Shown here: in pieces, positions 42,628 through 50,919 of the stretch
Position numbering within the stretch: position 1 is the first letter of the stretch
Layout: each line of letters opens with the position of its first letter
From: Pseudodonghicola xiamenensis DSM 18339
Lineage (GTDB): Bacteria; Pseudomonadota; Alphaproteobacteria; Rhodobacterales; Rhodobacteraceae
DNA: 64,000 nt
Reading direction: 5' to 3'
NCBI RefSeq assembly: GCF_000429365.1
Contig: NZ_AUBS01000003.1
Span: forward strand, 103,532 to 167,531
Translations under genes and position numbers: made by a program
Notes under the pieces: model-generated
What the model saw: only the letters and a program-made list of their open reading frames with translations
Database searches by the model: none
Told to the model about the DNA's origin: nothing

Positions 42628-44555
42628 TACGCCCGCTTTCCCGCGATCGACGTCACGCCCAGAACCTCCAGCACCTTGGCTTCGATCTGATCGGCGCCCA
42701 TGCCGGCCTGGCGGTACATGTCTTCGGGGCTGGCTTGGTCGATGAAGACATCGGGCAGCACCATGGAACGGAATTTCAGCCCGTGGTCGAAGATGCCCTC
42801 ATCGGCCAGCAATTGCGCGACGTGAGAGCCGAAACCGCCCACCGCGCCCTCTTCGATGGTGATCAGCGCCTCATGCTCCGCCGCGAGCCGCAGGATCAGG
42901 TCACGGTCGAGCGGTTTGGCAAAGCGCGCATCGGCCACCGTCGGGCTGATGCCGCGTGCGGTCAGCGCCTCGGCGGCCGTCAGCACCTCCGCCAGATGGG
43001 TGCCGAAGGACAGGATCGCGACGCGGCCGCCTTCGCGGATCATCCGGCCCTTGCCGATCTCAAGCACCTCGCCACGCTCGGGCATTTCTACCCCCACGCC
43101 CTCGCCGCGTGGATAGCGGAAGGCGATCGGCCCCTCGTCATACGCCGCAGCGGTGGCGATCATATGTTTCAGCTCGGCCTCGTCGGCGGCGGCCATCACC
43201 ACCATGCCGGGCAGATTGGCCATATAGGCGATGTCGAAGCTGCCCGCATGGGTGGCGCCATCGGCACCGACCAGCCCGGCGCGGTCGATGGCGAAGCGCA
43301 CCGGCAGCCGCTGGATCGCCACGTCATGCACCACCTGATCGTAACCGCGCTGCAGGAAGGTCGAATACATCGCGCAGAAGGGTTTCATGCCTCCCGCCGC
43401 CAGTGCGGCGGAGAAGGTCACCCCATGTTGTTCGGCGATCCCCACGTCGAAACAGCGCGACGGAAAGCGTTCGGCGAACAGGTTCAACCCGGTTCCGTCG
43501 GGCATTGCCGCGGTTACCGCGACGATCTTGCTGTCGCGGGTCGCCTCTTCGACCAGCGCCTGACCGAAGACGGCGGTATAGCTGGGCGCGTTCGAGGGGG
43601 TCTTTTTCTGCTCCCCGGTCAGCACGTCGAATTTCGCCGTCGCATGGCCCTTGTCGCGGGCGCGTTCGGCAGGGGCGTAGCCCTTGCCCTTCTTGGTCAG
43701 CGCGTGGATCAGGATCGGGCCACGGGCGCGCGCCTTGACCATGCGCAGGATCGGCAGGATCTGGTTCAGATCATGGCCGTCGATCGGGCCGATATAGGAA
43801 AATCCCAGCGCCTCGAACAGGGTGCCGCCCATGGCCATGCCCTTCAGCATGTCCTTGGCGCGCTTGGCGCCTTCGCGGAAGGGTTCGGGCAAGAGCGACA
43901 CCGCCCCCTTGGCGGCGGCCTTCAGTTCCTGAAACGGTTCCTCGGCATAGAGCCGTGACAGATAGGACGACAGCGCGCCGACCGGGGGGGCGATGCTCAT
44001 CTCATTGTCGTTGAGGATGACGATCATCCGCTTTTTCAGATGACCGGCGTTGTTCATCGCCTCGAATGCCATGCCGGCGCTCATCGAGCCGTCGCCGATC
44101 ACTGCGATGGCGTCGCCCAGGCCTTCGGGCACCTGGCCGCCCAGATCGCGGGCCACGGCAAAGCCGAGCGCGGCGCTGATCGAGGTGGAGCTATGCGCGG
44201 CACCAAAGGGATCATAGGGGCTTTCCGACCGTTTGGTGAAGCCCGACAGTCCGCCCTTTTGCCGTAGGGTGCGGATGCGGTCGCGTCGCCCGGTCAGGAT
44301 CTTGTGGGGATAGCACTGGTGGCCGACATCCCAGATGATCTTGTCGCGCGGGGTATCGAAGACGGCATGCAGCGCCACGGTCAATTCCACCACCCCCAGG
44401 CCGGCACCAAGATGGCCGCCGGTCTCCGACACCGCCGAGATGGTCTCGGACCTGAGTTCTCCGGCCAGTTGGATCAACTGGCTGTCGCTCAGCCGTTTCA
44501 TGTCGGCGGGGCTGTGGATCTGGTCCAGCAGTGGCGTGTTCGGTAGGTCTGACAT
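42627..44555 (-). CDS. dxs: 1-deoxy-D-xylulose-5-phosphate synthase
   Basis: This 642-residue thiamine-diphosphate enzyme has the TPP/Mg motif [18 protein letters not shown]...NDNE. Other landmarks are [14 protein letters not shown] at the N-terminus, [18 protein letters not shown], [14 protein letters not shown] with the catalytic Glu, and [18 protein letters not shown]. It condenses pyruvate and glyceraldehyde 3-phosphate, the first step of the MEP isoprenoid pathway. It lies downstream of xseB and ispA on the same strand; ispA supplies the next use of the isoprenoid units. An mrr gene begins at its stop codon. Confidence 0.98.
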   Translation of the reverse strand: MSDLPNTPLLDQIHSPADMKRLSDSQLIQLAGELRSETISAVSETGGHLGAGLGVVELTVALHAVFDTPRDKIIWDVGHQCYPHKILTGRRDRIRTLRQKGGLSGFTKRSESPYDPFGAAHSSTSISAALGFAVARDLGGQVPEGLGDAIAVIGDGSMSAGMAFEAMNNAGHLKKRMIVILNDNEMSIAPPVGALSSYLSRLYAEEPFQELKAAAKGAVSLLPEPFREGAKRAKDMLKGMAMGGTLFEALGFSYIGPIDGHDLNQILPILRMVKARARGPILIHALTKKGKGYAPAERARDKGHATAKFDVLTGEQKKTPSNAPSYTAVFGQALVEEATRDSKIVAVTAAMPDGTGLNLFAERFPSRCFDVGIAEQHGVTFSAALAAGGMKPFCAMYSTFLQRGYDQVVHDVAIQRLPVRFAIDRAGLVGADGATHAGSFDIAYMANLPGMVVMAAADEAELKHMIATAAAYDEGPIAFRYPRGEGVGVEMPERGEVLEIGKGRMIREGGRVAILSFGTHLAEVLTAAEALTARGISPTVADARFAKPLDRDLILRLAAEHEALITIEEGAVGGFGSHVAQLLADEGIFDHGLKFRSMVLPDVFIDQASPEDMYRQAGMGADQIEAKVLEVLGVTSIAGKRA

Positions 44556-44582
44556 CTTTGGCGCCTCCTTCCGGGGCGGGGC

Positions 44583-45449
44583 TTAGCTGTCGCGCGAGAT
44601 AACGAAGCGAGCGGCCTGCCGCAAGCATTGCGCCCCCGCGCCATAGGGCGCAAGTGCCGCCTCGGCCTGATCGGCAAGCTCTGCGGCGCGGGCCTTGGCC
44701 CCGTCGAGACCCAGCAGCGACACGAACGTGGCCTTGCCGGCTTCGGCATCCTTGCGCAGGCGCTTGCCGGCCTTTTCGGCGTCGCCTTCTTCATCCAAGA
44801 TGTCGTCGGCGATCTGAAAGGCAAGGCCCAGGGCGCGGGCATAGCGGCTCAGCGGGGCGATATCGGCCCCGGCCAACCGGGCGCCGGCACAGGCCGACCA
44901 TTCGATCAGCGCGCCGGTCTTGCCGGCCTGAAGCCGGGTGATCTGATCAAGGGTCAGGGGCGTTTCCGACGTTTCTGCCGCGATATCCAGGGCCTGACCC
45001 AGCACCATGCCCCGGGCGCCAGAGGCGCGGGCGAGGCTGAGTGTCAGATCGGCACGCACCTGGGCGTCGCCGCAATCGGGGTGGCCGGCCAGTTCGAAAG
45101 CCAGCGCCTGCAGCGCGTCACCGGCCAGGACTGCGGTGCCCTCGTCCCAGGCCTTGTGCACCGTGGGGCGGCCGCGGCGCAGATCGTCGTCATCCATGCA
45201 GGGCAGATCGTCATGCACCAAGCTATAGGCGTGCAGCGCCTCGATCCCGGTGGCGGCCCAGATTGCACGGGCCGGATCAACCCCCAGCATCCGCGCGCTT
45301 TCCAACACCAGGAAGCCGCGCAGTCGCTTGCCGCCCTCGCAGGCATAGCGCATCGCCCGGGTCACCGGCAGATCGTCCAAACCGTCCATCACCAGATCGA
45401 ACTGCGTCTCGATCCGGGCGGCATCTTCAGCCAGTTGTCTGCTGAACAT
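44583..45449 (-). CDS. ispA: Farnesyl/geranylgeranyl diphosphate synthase
   Basis: This 288-residue prenyltransferase has both aspartate-rich motifs: DDLPCMDDDDLRRGRPT (about 77-93) and QIADDILDEEGD (about 211-222). It also has GGKRLRGFLVL, with the conserved lysine and arginines, at about 40-50. It joins isopentenyl diphosphate with allylic diphosphates. Chain-length residues before the first motif suggest C15 or C20 products, which the sequence alone does not settle. It starts immediately after the xseB stop (no gap) and is 27 bases from dxs, an operon arrangement common in proteobacteria. Confidence 0.95.
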   Translation of the reverse strand: MFSRQLAEDAARIETQFDLVMDGLDDLPVTRAMRYACEGGKRLRGFLVLESARMLGVDPARAIWAATGIEALHAYSLVHDDLPCMDDDDLRRGRPTVHKAWDEGTAVLAGDALQALAFELAGHPDCGDAQVRADLTLSLARASGARGMVLGQALDIAAETSETPLTLDQITRLQAGKTGALIEWSACAGARLAGADIAPLSRYARALGLAFQIADDILDEEGDAEKAGKRLRKDAEAGKATFVSLLGLDGAKARAAELADQAEAALAPYGAGAQCLRQAARFVISRDS

Positions 45450-45692
45450 TCAGAGCCCTTCGACCGGCTTGGTCCCCGTCGGCACGCCGTCGGCATCGAG
45501 CGTGATGGCGGCGACCTTTTCCTCGGCGCGTTTCAGCTCTTCTTCGCAGCGCTTCTTCAGGGCGGCGCCGCGCTCGTAAAGTGCGATGGACTGGTCCAGC
45601 GCCACATCCCCGCGTTCGAGCTGATCAACCACTTGCTCCAGCTCTTTCATCGCTTGCTCAAAGCTCATCTGTTCGACGGGAGTATCGGTCAT
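45450..45692 (-). CDS. xseB: Exodeoxyribonuclease VII small subunit
   Basis: This 80-residue acidic helical protein of the XseB family has SFEQAMKELEQVVDQLERGD followed by the second helix (ALYERGAALKKRCEEELKRA). It forms several copies around one XseA to make exonuclease VII, which degrades single-stranded DNA in both directions. It is the first gene of xseB-ispA-dxs. The stop codon directly abuts the ispA ATG. Downstream of the operon, mrr is attached. Confidence 0.95.
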   Translation of the reverse strand: MTDTPVEQMSFEQAMKELEQVVDQLERGDVALDQSIALYERGAALKKRCEEELKRAEEKVAAITLDADGVPTGTKPVEGL

Positions 45693-45872
45693 CTCGCGGC
45701 CCTTGTCAGTTCTTCCACACGTGCTTTCGCCGAAGCGGCTGACGCGTTCAGATCATACCCGTTCCCCAAAGTCGAGACGAGCTGCCCGTCGTGAGCCATC
45801 TTCGTCGGGGGGCGGCGTCACTTCGGCGTCATCACGCGGATTTCGGCAGGCTTGTCGAAGGAGCTCAGACGA

Positions 45873-46574
45873 TCAGTCCGGCGCCAGCATATAGCCCGCG
45901 CCGCGCACCGTCTGCAGATAGCGCGGCTGCTTGGGGTCGGGTTCGATCTTGCGCCTGAGCCGGGTGATCTGCACGTCTACCGCGCGTTCCTGCGCCTGGC
46001 CGCGATCCCGGCCCAGATCTTCGACCAATTTCACCCGGCTGATCGGTTCTCCGGGCTGCGCCGAGAAGATCCGCATGAGCTGGCTTTCGGTGGCTGTCAG
46101 CCTGACCAGATCCTCGCCCTGCCACATTTCGCCCCGGGATATGTCATAGCGGATCGGACCCAGATACAGAATCTTGGGCACCGTCTGTTCGCTGGGGGTT
46201 TCCGGCATCCGGCGCAGGATGGCGTTGATCCTGAGCAGCAGCTCTTTCGGCTCAAAGGGCTTGGCGAGATAATCGTCCGCCCCGGCCTCGAGCCCGGCGA
46301 TACGGTCGCTGGTTTCGCCCCGGGCGGTCAGCAGCAGGATCGGCGTATCCATGCTGTCGCGCAGCGATCGGGTCAGGCTCAGCCCGTCTTCCCCCGGCAT
46401 CATCACGTCCAGTACGATCAGATCGAATTCCAGTCCCTGAAGCAGGCGCCGCGCCTGGGCAGCGTCGCGTGCGCCGGTGACGAGAAAGCCATTTCGTTGC
46501 AGGAACTTCTTCAGCAGATCGCGGATCCGTTCGTCATCGTCGACGATCAGCAGGTGCGGGTCGAGGGCGTTCAT
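45873..46574 (-). CDS. petR: OmpR-family response regulator (PetR-like)
   Basis: This 233-residue two-domain regulator has a receiver domain (phosphorylatable Asp in IVLDVMMPGEDG, KPF with the conserved Lys) and a C-terminal winged helix ending VDVQITRLRRKIEPDPKQPRY and VRGAGYML. It forms a pair with the upstream MarR gene, whose stop overlaps its start by four bases. This petP-petR pair is known from Rhodobacter capsulatus, where it lies upstream of the cytochrome bc1 genes. No cognate histidine kinase is encoded next to it. Here the pet structural genes do not follow, so its targets must be elsewhere. Confidence 0.9.
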   Translation of the reverse strand: MNALDPHLLIVDDDERIRDLLKKFLQRNGFLVTGARDAAQARRLLQGLEFDLIVLDVMMPGEDGLSLTRSLRDSMDTPILLLTARGETSDRIAGLEAGADDYLAKPFEPKELLLRINAILRRMPETPSEQTVPKILYLGPIRYDISRGEMWQGEDLVRLTATESQLMRIFSAQPGEPISRVKLVEDLGRDRGQAQERAVDVQITRLRRKIEPDPKQPRYLQTVRGAGYMLAPD

Positions 46575-47083
46575 CCGGCAGAATCTCTCAATCTGGAGTA
46601 ACAGCGGTGCATATCCGGGTCCATCATTGCCTCCAGCACCTTGCGAAAGCCCGCCACCGCCTCCGGCCCGGCTTCGCGGTAGGCGGCGCGCATGCGGGCG
46701 CGCTGGGCATCCGAAAGCTGTGATTCCAGCGCATGGCCGCTGTCGGTCAGATAAAGGTGGCGTTCGCGCTTGTCGACGGTGCCGACGCGGCTTTCGACCA
46801 GACCATCGGCGATCAGGGCGCGCAGCACCCGGTTCAGCGATTGCTTGGTGACGCCCAGGATGGTCAGCAGGTTGTTCACCGTGGTCCCGGGCGCCCGATT
46901 GATGAAGTGGATCGCCCGGTGATGGGCCCGGCCATAGCTGAGGTCTGACAGAATCCGGTCCGGATCGGCAGTGAAACCGCGATAGGCGAAGAACATCGTC
47001 TCGATCCCCTGCCGGAGTTGCTCATCCGTCAGAAACAGCAGGCTCTCGCCGGTCTGGACCTGTGCAATGCGTCCGTCCGCCAT
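46571..47083 (-). CDS. petP: MarR-family regulator (PetP-like)
   Basis: This 170-residue protein has a winged helix-turn-helix of MarR type: TVNNLLTILGVTKQSLNRVL as recognition region and the wing KRERHLYLTDSGHALE. Helical dimerisation ends flank it. It overlaps petR by four bases, forming the petP-petR operon known from Rhodobacter. MarR proteins usually repress divergent or own promoters. The 190-base gap to ilvE contains a TTGACA promoter candidate and an AATTGC-N9-GCAATT inverted repeat that would suit such a dimer. Confidence 0.9.
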   Translation of the reverse strand: MADGRIAQVQTGESLLFLTDEQLRQGIETMFFAYRGFTADPDRILSDLSYGRAHHRAIHFINRAPGTTVNNLLTILGVTKQSLNRVLRALIADGLVESRVGTVDKRERHLYLTDSGHALESQLSDAQRARMRAAYREAGPEAVAGFRKVLEAMMDPDMHRCYSRLRDSAG

Positions 47084-47144
47084 CGTTCTTCGTACCTCTC
47101 GCGTGTCCTCTCACCCTCTCCGAATGCAGTTTACGTCAGTCTTG

Positions 47145-47193
47145 TTGACATTCCAAGGTCGGAGCCGTATCGAATTGCATCTTTTGCGCAATT
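47145..47193 (+). promoter_or_regulatory. Candidate ilvE promoter with an overlapping inverted repeat
   Basis: TTGACA (47145-47150) is followed after 17 bases by TATCGA (47168-47173), a plausible sigma-70 type promoter for ilvE. AATTGC-N9-GCAATT (47173-47193) starts at the last base of the -10 hexamer. It could be an operator for PetP, encoded divergently, or for another dimeric regulator. Confidence 0.42.
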
Positions 47194-47273
47194 TTATGTC
47201 TCTTTCGAGTTTTCGGTTGTAATAAAGAGAAAGATGTCCTTCAAGGCGATGTAAGTAGGATGGAGAGGATGAG

Positions 47274-48140
47274 ATGTCGGCATATGATGATCGCGACGGC
47301 AAGATCTGGCTGGATGGCAAGCTGGTCGAGTGGCGGGATGCGCAGGTACATGTTCTGACACATGCCCTGCATTATGCGTCTTCGGTCTTCGAAGGGGAGC
47401 GGTGCTATAACGGCAAGATCTTCAAAGGGGCGGAGCATTCCGCGCGGCTGCGGAAATCGGCCAACTATCTGGACATGGAAATCCCCTATTCGGTCGAAGA
47501 GATCGAGGCGGCGAAATACGCCATGCTCAAGGCCAACGGCTGGACGGATGCTTATGTGCGGGCAGTGGCCTGGCGCGGTGCTGGCGAGGATATGGGGGTT
47601 TCCGCCGCGCGTAACCCGGTGCGGCTGGCGGTGGCCGGCTGGGAATGGGGTGCCTATTACGGCGATGCCAAGATGAAGGGTGCCAAGATCGGCATCTCGC
47701 GTTGGAAGCGTCCCAGCCCCGAGACCATCCCGGTGCATGCCAAGGCCGCCGGTCTCTACATGATCTGCACCATGTCCAAGCACGAGGCCGAGGCTCAGGG
47801 CTTTTCCGATGCGCTGTTCATGGATTATCGCGGCTATGTCGCCGAATGCACCGGCGCCAATATCTTTTTCGTCAAGGATGGCGAAGTGCATACGCCGTTG
47901 CCCGATTGCTTTCTGAACGGGATCACCCGGCAGACCGTGATCGGCATGCTCAAGGACAAGGGTATCCGCGTCATCGAACGTCATATCGAGCCTTACGAGT
48001 TGGAAGGTTTCGAACAGTGCTGGCTGACCGGCACCGCCGCCGAGGTGACCCCGGTGTCGCAGATCGCCGATTACAATTTCGAGGTCGGCGCGCTGACCAG
48101 GGATATCGCCACCAGCTATGAGACACTGGTGCGGAGCTGA
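47274..48140 (+). CDS. ilvE: Branched-chain amino acid aminotransferase
   Basis: This 288-residue fold-type IV PLP enzyme has HALHYASSVFEGERCYNG at the N-terminus. The PLP lysine is in PVHAKAAGLYM, and further landmarks are MDYRGYVAECTGANIFFVKDG, LNGITRQTVI and CWLTGTAAEVTPV. It transfers amino groups between glutamate and the keto acids of leucine, isoleucine and valine. The ATG follows GGAGAGGATGAG. It is monocistronic, divergent from petP-petR, and ends in an intrinsic terminator. Confidence 0.96.
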   Translation: MSAYDDRDGKIWLDGKLVEWRDAQVHVLTHALHYASSVFEGERCYNGKIFKGAEHSARLRKSANYLDMEIPYSVEEIEAAKYAMLKANGWTDAYVRAVAWRGAGEDMGVSAARNPVRLAVAGWEWGAYYGDAKMKGAKIGISRWKRPSPETIPVHAKAAGLYMICTMSKHEAEAQGFSDALFMDYRGYVAECTGANIFFVKDGEVHTPLPDCFLNGITRQTVIGMLKDKGIRVIERHIEPYELEGFEQCWLTGTAAEVTPVSQIADYNFEVGALTRDIATSYETLVRS

Positions 48141-48165
48141 TTGCGCTGGACAGACATATGACCGA

Positions 48166-48192
48166 GGCCCGGCGGCAGCGCCGGGCCTTTTT
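48166..48192 (+). terminator. Intrinsic terminator after ilvE
   Basis: GGCCCGGCG-GCAG-CGCCGGGCC followed by TTTTT forms a perfect nine-pair stem, 25 bases past the ilvE stop and just before the convergent hydrolase gene. Confidence 0.94.
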
Positions 48193-48202
48193 CATGCGGC
48201 TG

Positions 48203-49387
48203 TCAGTCCTTCACGAACATCTGTCGCGGACGGTTGCAGAAGGTTTCGGCCGGGCCATTGTCGCGAATCAGGATGCTTTCAGTGATCTCCAGGCCCCAGT
48301 CCAGCATCCAGAGCCCTGGCATGAAGTGGAAGGTCATGCCAGGCTCCAACAGGGTTTCGTCCTCGCTCCGCAGGGAAATCGTGCGTTCGCCCCAGTCCGG
48401 CGGATAGCTCAGACCGATGGGATAGCCGCAGCGGGCGCCGCGTTCGATGCCGGCGCGCTCCAGCGGGGCCGCCAGCGCATTGGCGATGTCGCAGGCGCGG
48501 TTGCCAGGGCGGGCGGCCTCCAGCCCAGCCTGCAATCCCTCGACCAGCGCGGCTTCGGCGCGTTTGAGAACATCGGGCGGTTTGCCCAGAAACACGGTCC
48601 GGCAAAAGGGGGCGTGATATCGGCGATAACAGCCGGATACCTCGAAGAACGTGGCATGGCCGGTTTCGAACGGGCGGCCGTTCCATGTCAGGTGCGGGGC
48701 GGCGGCATCCGGCCCCGAGGGCAGCAAGGGCACGATCGCCGGGTAATCGCCCCAGATGTCATCCACTCCACGGATCGCATCGCGATAAATCTCTGCCACG
48801 ACATCGTTTTTTGAAACCCCGGGGGTAACCCGCTCGATCAGCCCGTCGACGATCTTTTCCGAAATACGCGCGGCCTTGCGCATAAAGGCGATCTCTTCGG
48901 CGGATTTGATCGTGCGTTGCCAATTCACCAATGCGGTGGCGTCGATCCAGGTGGCACCGGCCAGAGTTGTGGCAAGCACGTCCATTGCCTTGGCCGAGAA
49001 ATAGTAATTGTCCATTTCCACCCCGATCCGGGTATGTTCCAGCCCGAGGCCGGCCAGGCGCGCAGCAAGCTCCTGCATCGGGTGGCGTTCGGTCGACTGG
49101 ACATAATTATCGGCATAACCCCAGATCCGATCAGCCCCCATCCAGACCGTCCGCATGGCGCCTGCCATGTCCTGGTTGCGGCCCCACCAGATCGGATCTC
49201 TGTCGGGCAGCAGGATCACCCCCTGATGAACATAAAAGGACCAGCCATCGTATCCAGTCAGCCAGGCCTGGTTCGATGGGTCGGTGACGAACAGCGCATC
49301 CAGGCCGCGTTTCGCCATCTCGGTCCGGGTCCGGGTCAGCCGGCGCTGATATTCGTCGGCGGTGAAGGGAAGATCTGTGGTTGTCAT
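48203..49387 (-). CDS. M24-family hydrolase of the DoeA/EutD (ectoine hydrolase) type
   Basis: This 394-residue pita-bread-fold protein follows the ectoine hydrolase pattern: LPFTADEYQRRL, SNQAWLTGYDGWSFYVHQG, IGVEMDNYYFSA, ATALVNWQRTIKS, GDYPAIVPLLPSGPDAAAPH, GYPIGLSYPPDWGERTI and GMTFHFMPGLWM. As in that group, the two aspartates that bind metal in ordinary M24 peptidases are not present (FFEVSGCYRRYHAPFCRTV). DoeA/EutD opens the ectoine ring. No partner deacetylase (DoeB/EutE) or ectoine transporter is nearby, so the substrate may be a different cyclic amidine or amide. I start at ATG 49387 (MTTTDLPF). It is divergent from a polyamine-type ABC importer, which may supply its substrate. Confidence 0.85.
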   Translation of the reverse strand: MTTTDLPFTADEYQRRLTRTRTEMAKRGLDALFVTDPSNQAWLTGYDGWSFYVHQGVILLPDRDPIWWGRNQDMAGAMRTVWMGADRIWGYADNYVQSTERHPMQELAARLAGLGLEHTRIGVEMDNYYFSAKAMDVLATTLAGATWIDATALVNWQRTIKSAEEIAFMRKAARISEKIVDGLIERVTPGVSKNDVVAEIYRDAIRGVDDIWGDYPAIVPLLPSGPDAAAPHLTWNGRPFETGHATFFEVSGCYRRYHAPFCRTVFLGKPPDVLKRAEAALVEGLQAGLEAARPGNRACDIANALAAPLERAGIERGARCGYPIGLSYPPDWGERTISLRSEDETLLEPGMTFHFMPGLWMLDWGLEITESILIRDNGPAETFCNRPRQMFVKD

Positions 49388-49718
49388 GGCCGGGCTCGCT
49401 GTTGTGGGACAGGGCGGTGAGGCCGATAAGGCCATATGGCGAGAGATCGGCAAAAGAAATTTGCCGCCCTGTCGTCTTTTGGGCGGTTTTGTCTCCTTTT
49501 TGATCGCAAAAGATTGCTGGATTAAATCATGTAACCACATCATATTGTGTCTCGTTCGATACTTGACACAATTGAGCTGCGTAAATCTTAGCCGACGTCG
49601 CTAATGAACATTCAATTACCGCAAACGGGTTGCGTCCTGGGTCTGGGCTTGTTTTAGTTTAGGGACAAAGCGGCATAGATCGCCGGACCAAAGAACGATA
49701 ATTGACGGGGAGCCTCTT
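49388..49718. other. Divergent control region between the DoeA-like gene and potA
   Basis: This 331-base gene-free stretch has an AT-rich centre (49500-49620), lower in GC than its surroundings, as expected for back-to-back promoters. I see a TTGACA at 49563 and poly-T/A tracts near 49480-49510. No small gene is convincing. Confidence 0.6.
49563..49591 (+). promoter_or_regulatory. Possible promoter for the ABC importer operon
   Basis: TTGACA (49563-49568) with a 17-base spacer and a poor -10 (TCTTAG, 49586-49591) lies about 130 bases before potA in the divergent control region. The -35 is perfect but the -10 is weak, so confidence is low. Confidence 0.3.
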
Positions 49719-50819
49719 TTGGCTGTTACATCAAGCAACGATACGTTCGTTGAATTCGAACGTGTGCAAAAAAGCTATGATGGCGAAACTTTAGTCGTCA
49801 AAGACCTTAACCTTGAAATCCCGAAGGGCGAGTTTCTGACGATGCTCGGACCGTCAGGGTCGGGTAAGACAACTTGCCTCATGATGCTGGCGGGTTTCGA
49901 GACCGCCACTCATGGCGAGATCAAGCTGGACGGTCGGCCGATCAACAATATCCCACCGCACAAGCGCGGCATCGGGATGGTGTTCCAGAACTATGCGCTT
50001 TTCCCTCATATGACGGTGGCGGAGAACCTCGCCTTTCCGCTCGAGGTGCGCAAGATGAGCAAGTCCGAGCGCGAGGCCAAGGTCAAACGCGCGCTGGATA
50101 TGGTGCAGATGGGCGATTTCGGCGGGCGTCGCCCGGCGCAGTTGTCGGGCGGCCAGCAGCAGCGGATCGCCCTGGCGCGGGCGCTTGTGTTCGAACCCGA
50201 GCTGGTGCTGATGGACGAACCGCTGGGCGCGCTGGACAAGCAGTTGCGCGAACACATGCAGTTCGAGATCACCCGCCTTGCGCATGAACTGGGCATCACG
50301 ACTGTCTATGTCACCCATGACCAGACCGAGGCACTGACCATGTCGGATCGGGTGGCTGTCTTCAATGATGGCCGAATCCAGCAGATCGACCCGCCGGACA
50401 CGCTGTATGAAAGCCCGAAGAACAGCTTTGTCGCCCAGTTCATCGGTGAGAACAACACGTTGGAAGGCGTGGTCAAGGAAATCTCGGGCGATCATGCGCT
50501 CGTGCAGCTCGATGGGGGCGAACTGATCGACTGCAAGCCGGTCAACGTCAATGAGGTCGGCCAGCGCACCAAGGTGTCGATCCGGCCCGAACGGGTCGAG
50601 GTCAACAAGGACCGGCTGCAGGACGGTGCACATCTGCTCAAGGCCGAGGTCCGGGAATTCATCTACATGGGCGATGTTTTCCGCACCCGGATCAGCGTCG
50701 CCGGCAATGACGATTTCATTATCAAGTCGCGCAACGCGCCGGATCAGATTCGCCTGAAACCGGGCGAGCAAATCGAAATCGGCTGGCTGCCGCAGGATTG
50801 CCGCGCGCTCGACGCCTGA
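49719..50819 (+). CDS. potA: Polyamine-type ABC transporter, ATP-binding subunit
   Basis: This 366-residue ATPase has Walker A GPSGSGKTT, a Q-loop in MVFQNYALFPHM, the signature LSGGQQQRIALARAL, Walker B LVLMDEP and the switch His in VYVTHDQTEA. A C-terminal TOBE domain (about 280-360) follows, as in PotA. It energises import by the two permeases encoded downstream. The start is TTG 49719 behind GGGGAGCC; no in-frame ATG precedes the conserved part. Gene order is ATPase, binding protein, permease, permease, which differs from E. coli potABCD. The exact solute is unknown, although the family includes putrescine and spermidine. Confidence 0.93.
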   Translation: MAVTSSNDTFVEFERVQKSYDGETLVVKDLNLEIPKGEFLTMLGPSGSGKTTCLMMLAGFETATHGEIKLDGRPINNIPPHKRGIGMVFQNYALFPHMTVAENLAFPLEVRKMSKSEREAKVKRALDMVQMGDFGGRRPAQLSGGQQQRIALARALVFEPELVLMDEPLGALDKQLREHMQFEITRLAHELGITTVYVTHDQTEALTMSDRVAVFNDGRIQQIDPPDTLYESPKNSFVAQFIGENNTLEGVVKEISGDHALVQLDGGELIDCKPVNVNEVGQRTKVSIRPERVEVNKDRLQDGAHLLKAEVREFIYMGDVFRTRISVAGNDDFIIKSRNAPDQIRLKPGEQIEIGWLPQDCRALDA

Positions 50820-50919
50820 GCGGCCACTCCTGGCCTTATGACAACCTCCGGCGTCCAGATCGGGGGAGGAAAAAGAAAACGGGCCCAAGACCCGCACAAC
50901 CCACAAGGAGAGTGTAAGA

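Noticed and set aside
45693..45872. Small open frames between xseB and petR
   Set aside because: About 180 bases with no ribosome site or conserved look; treated as an intergenic region.
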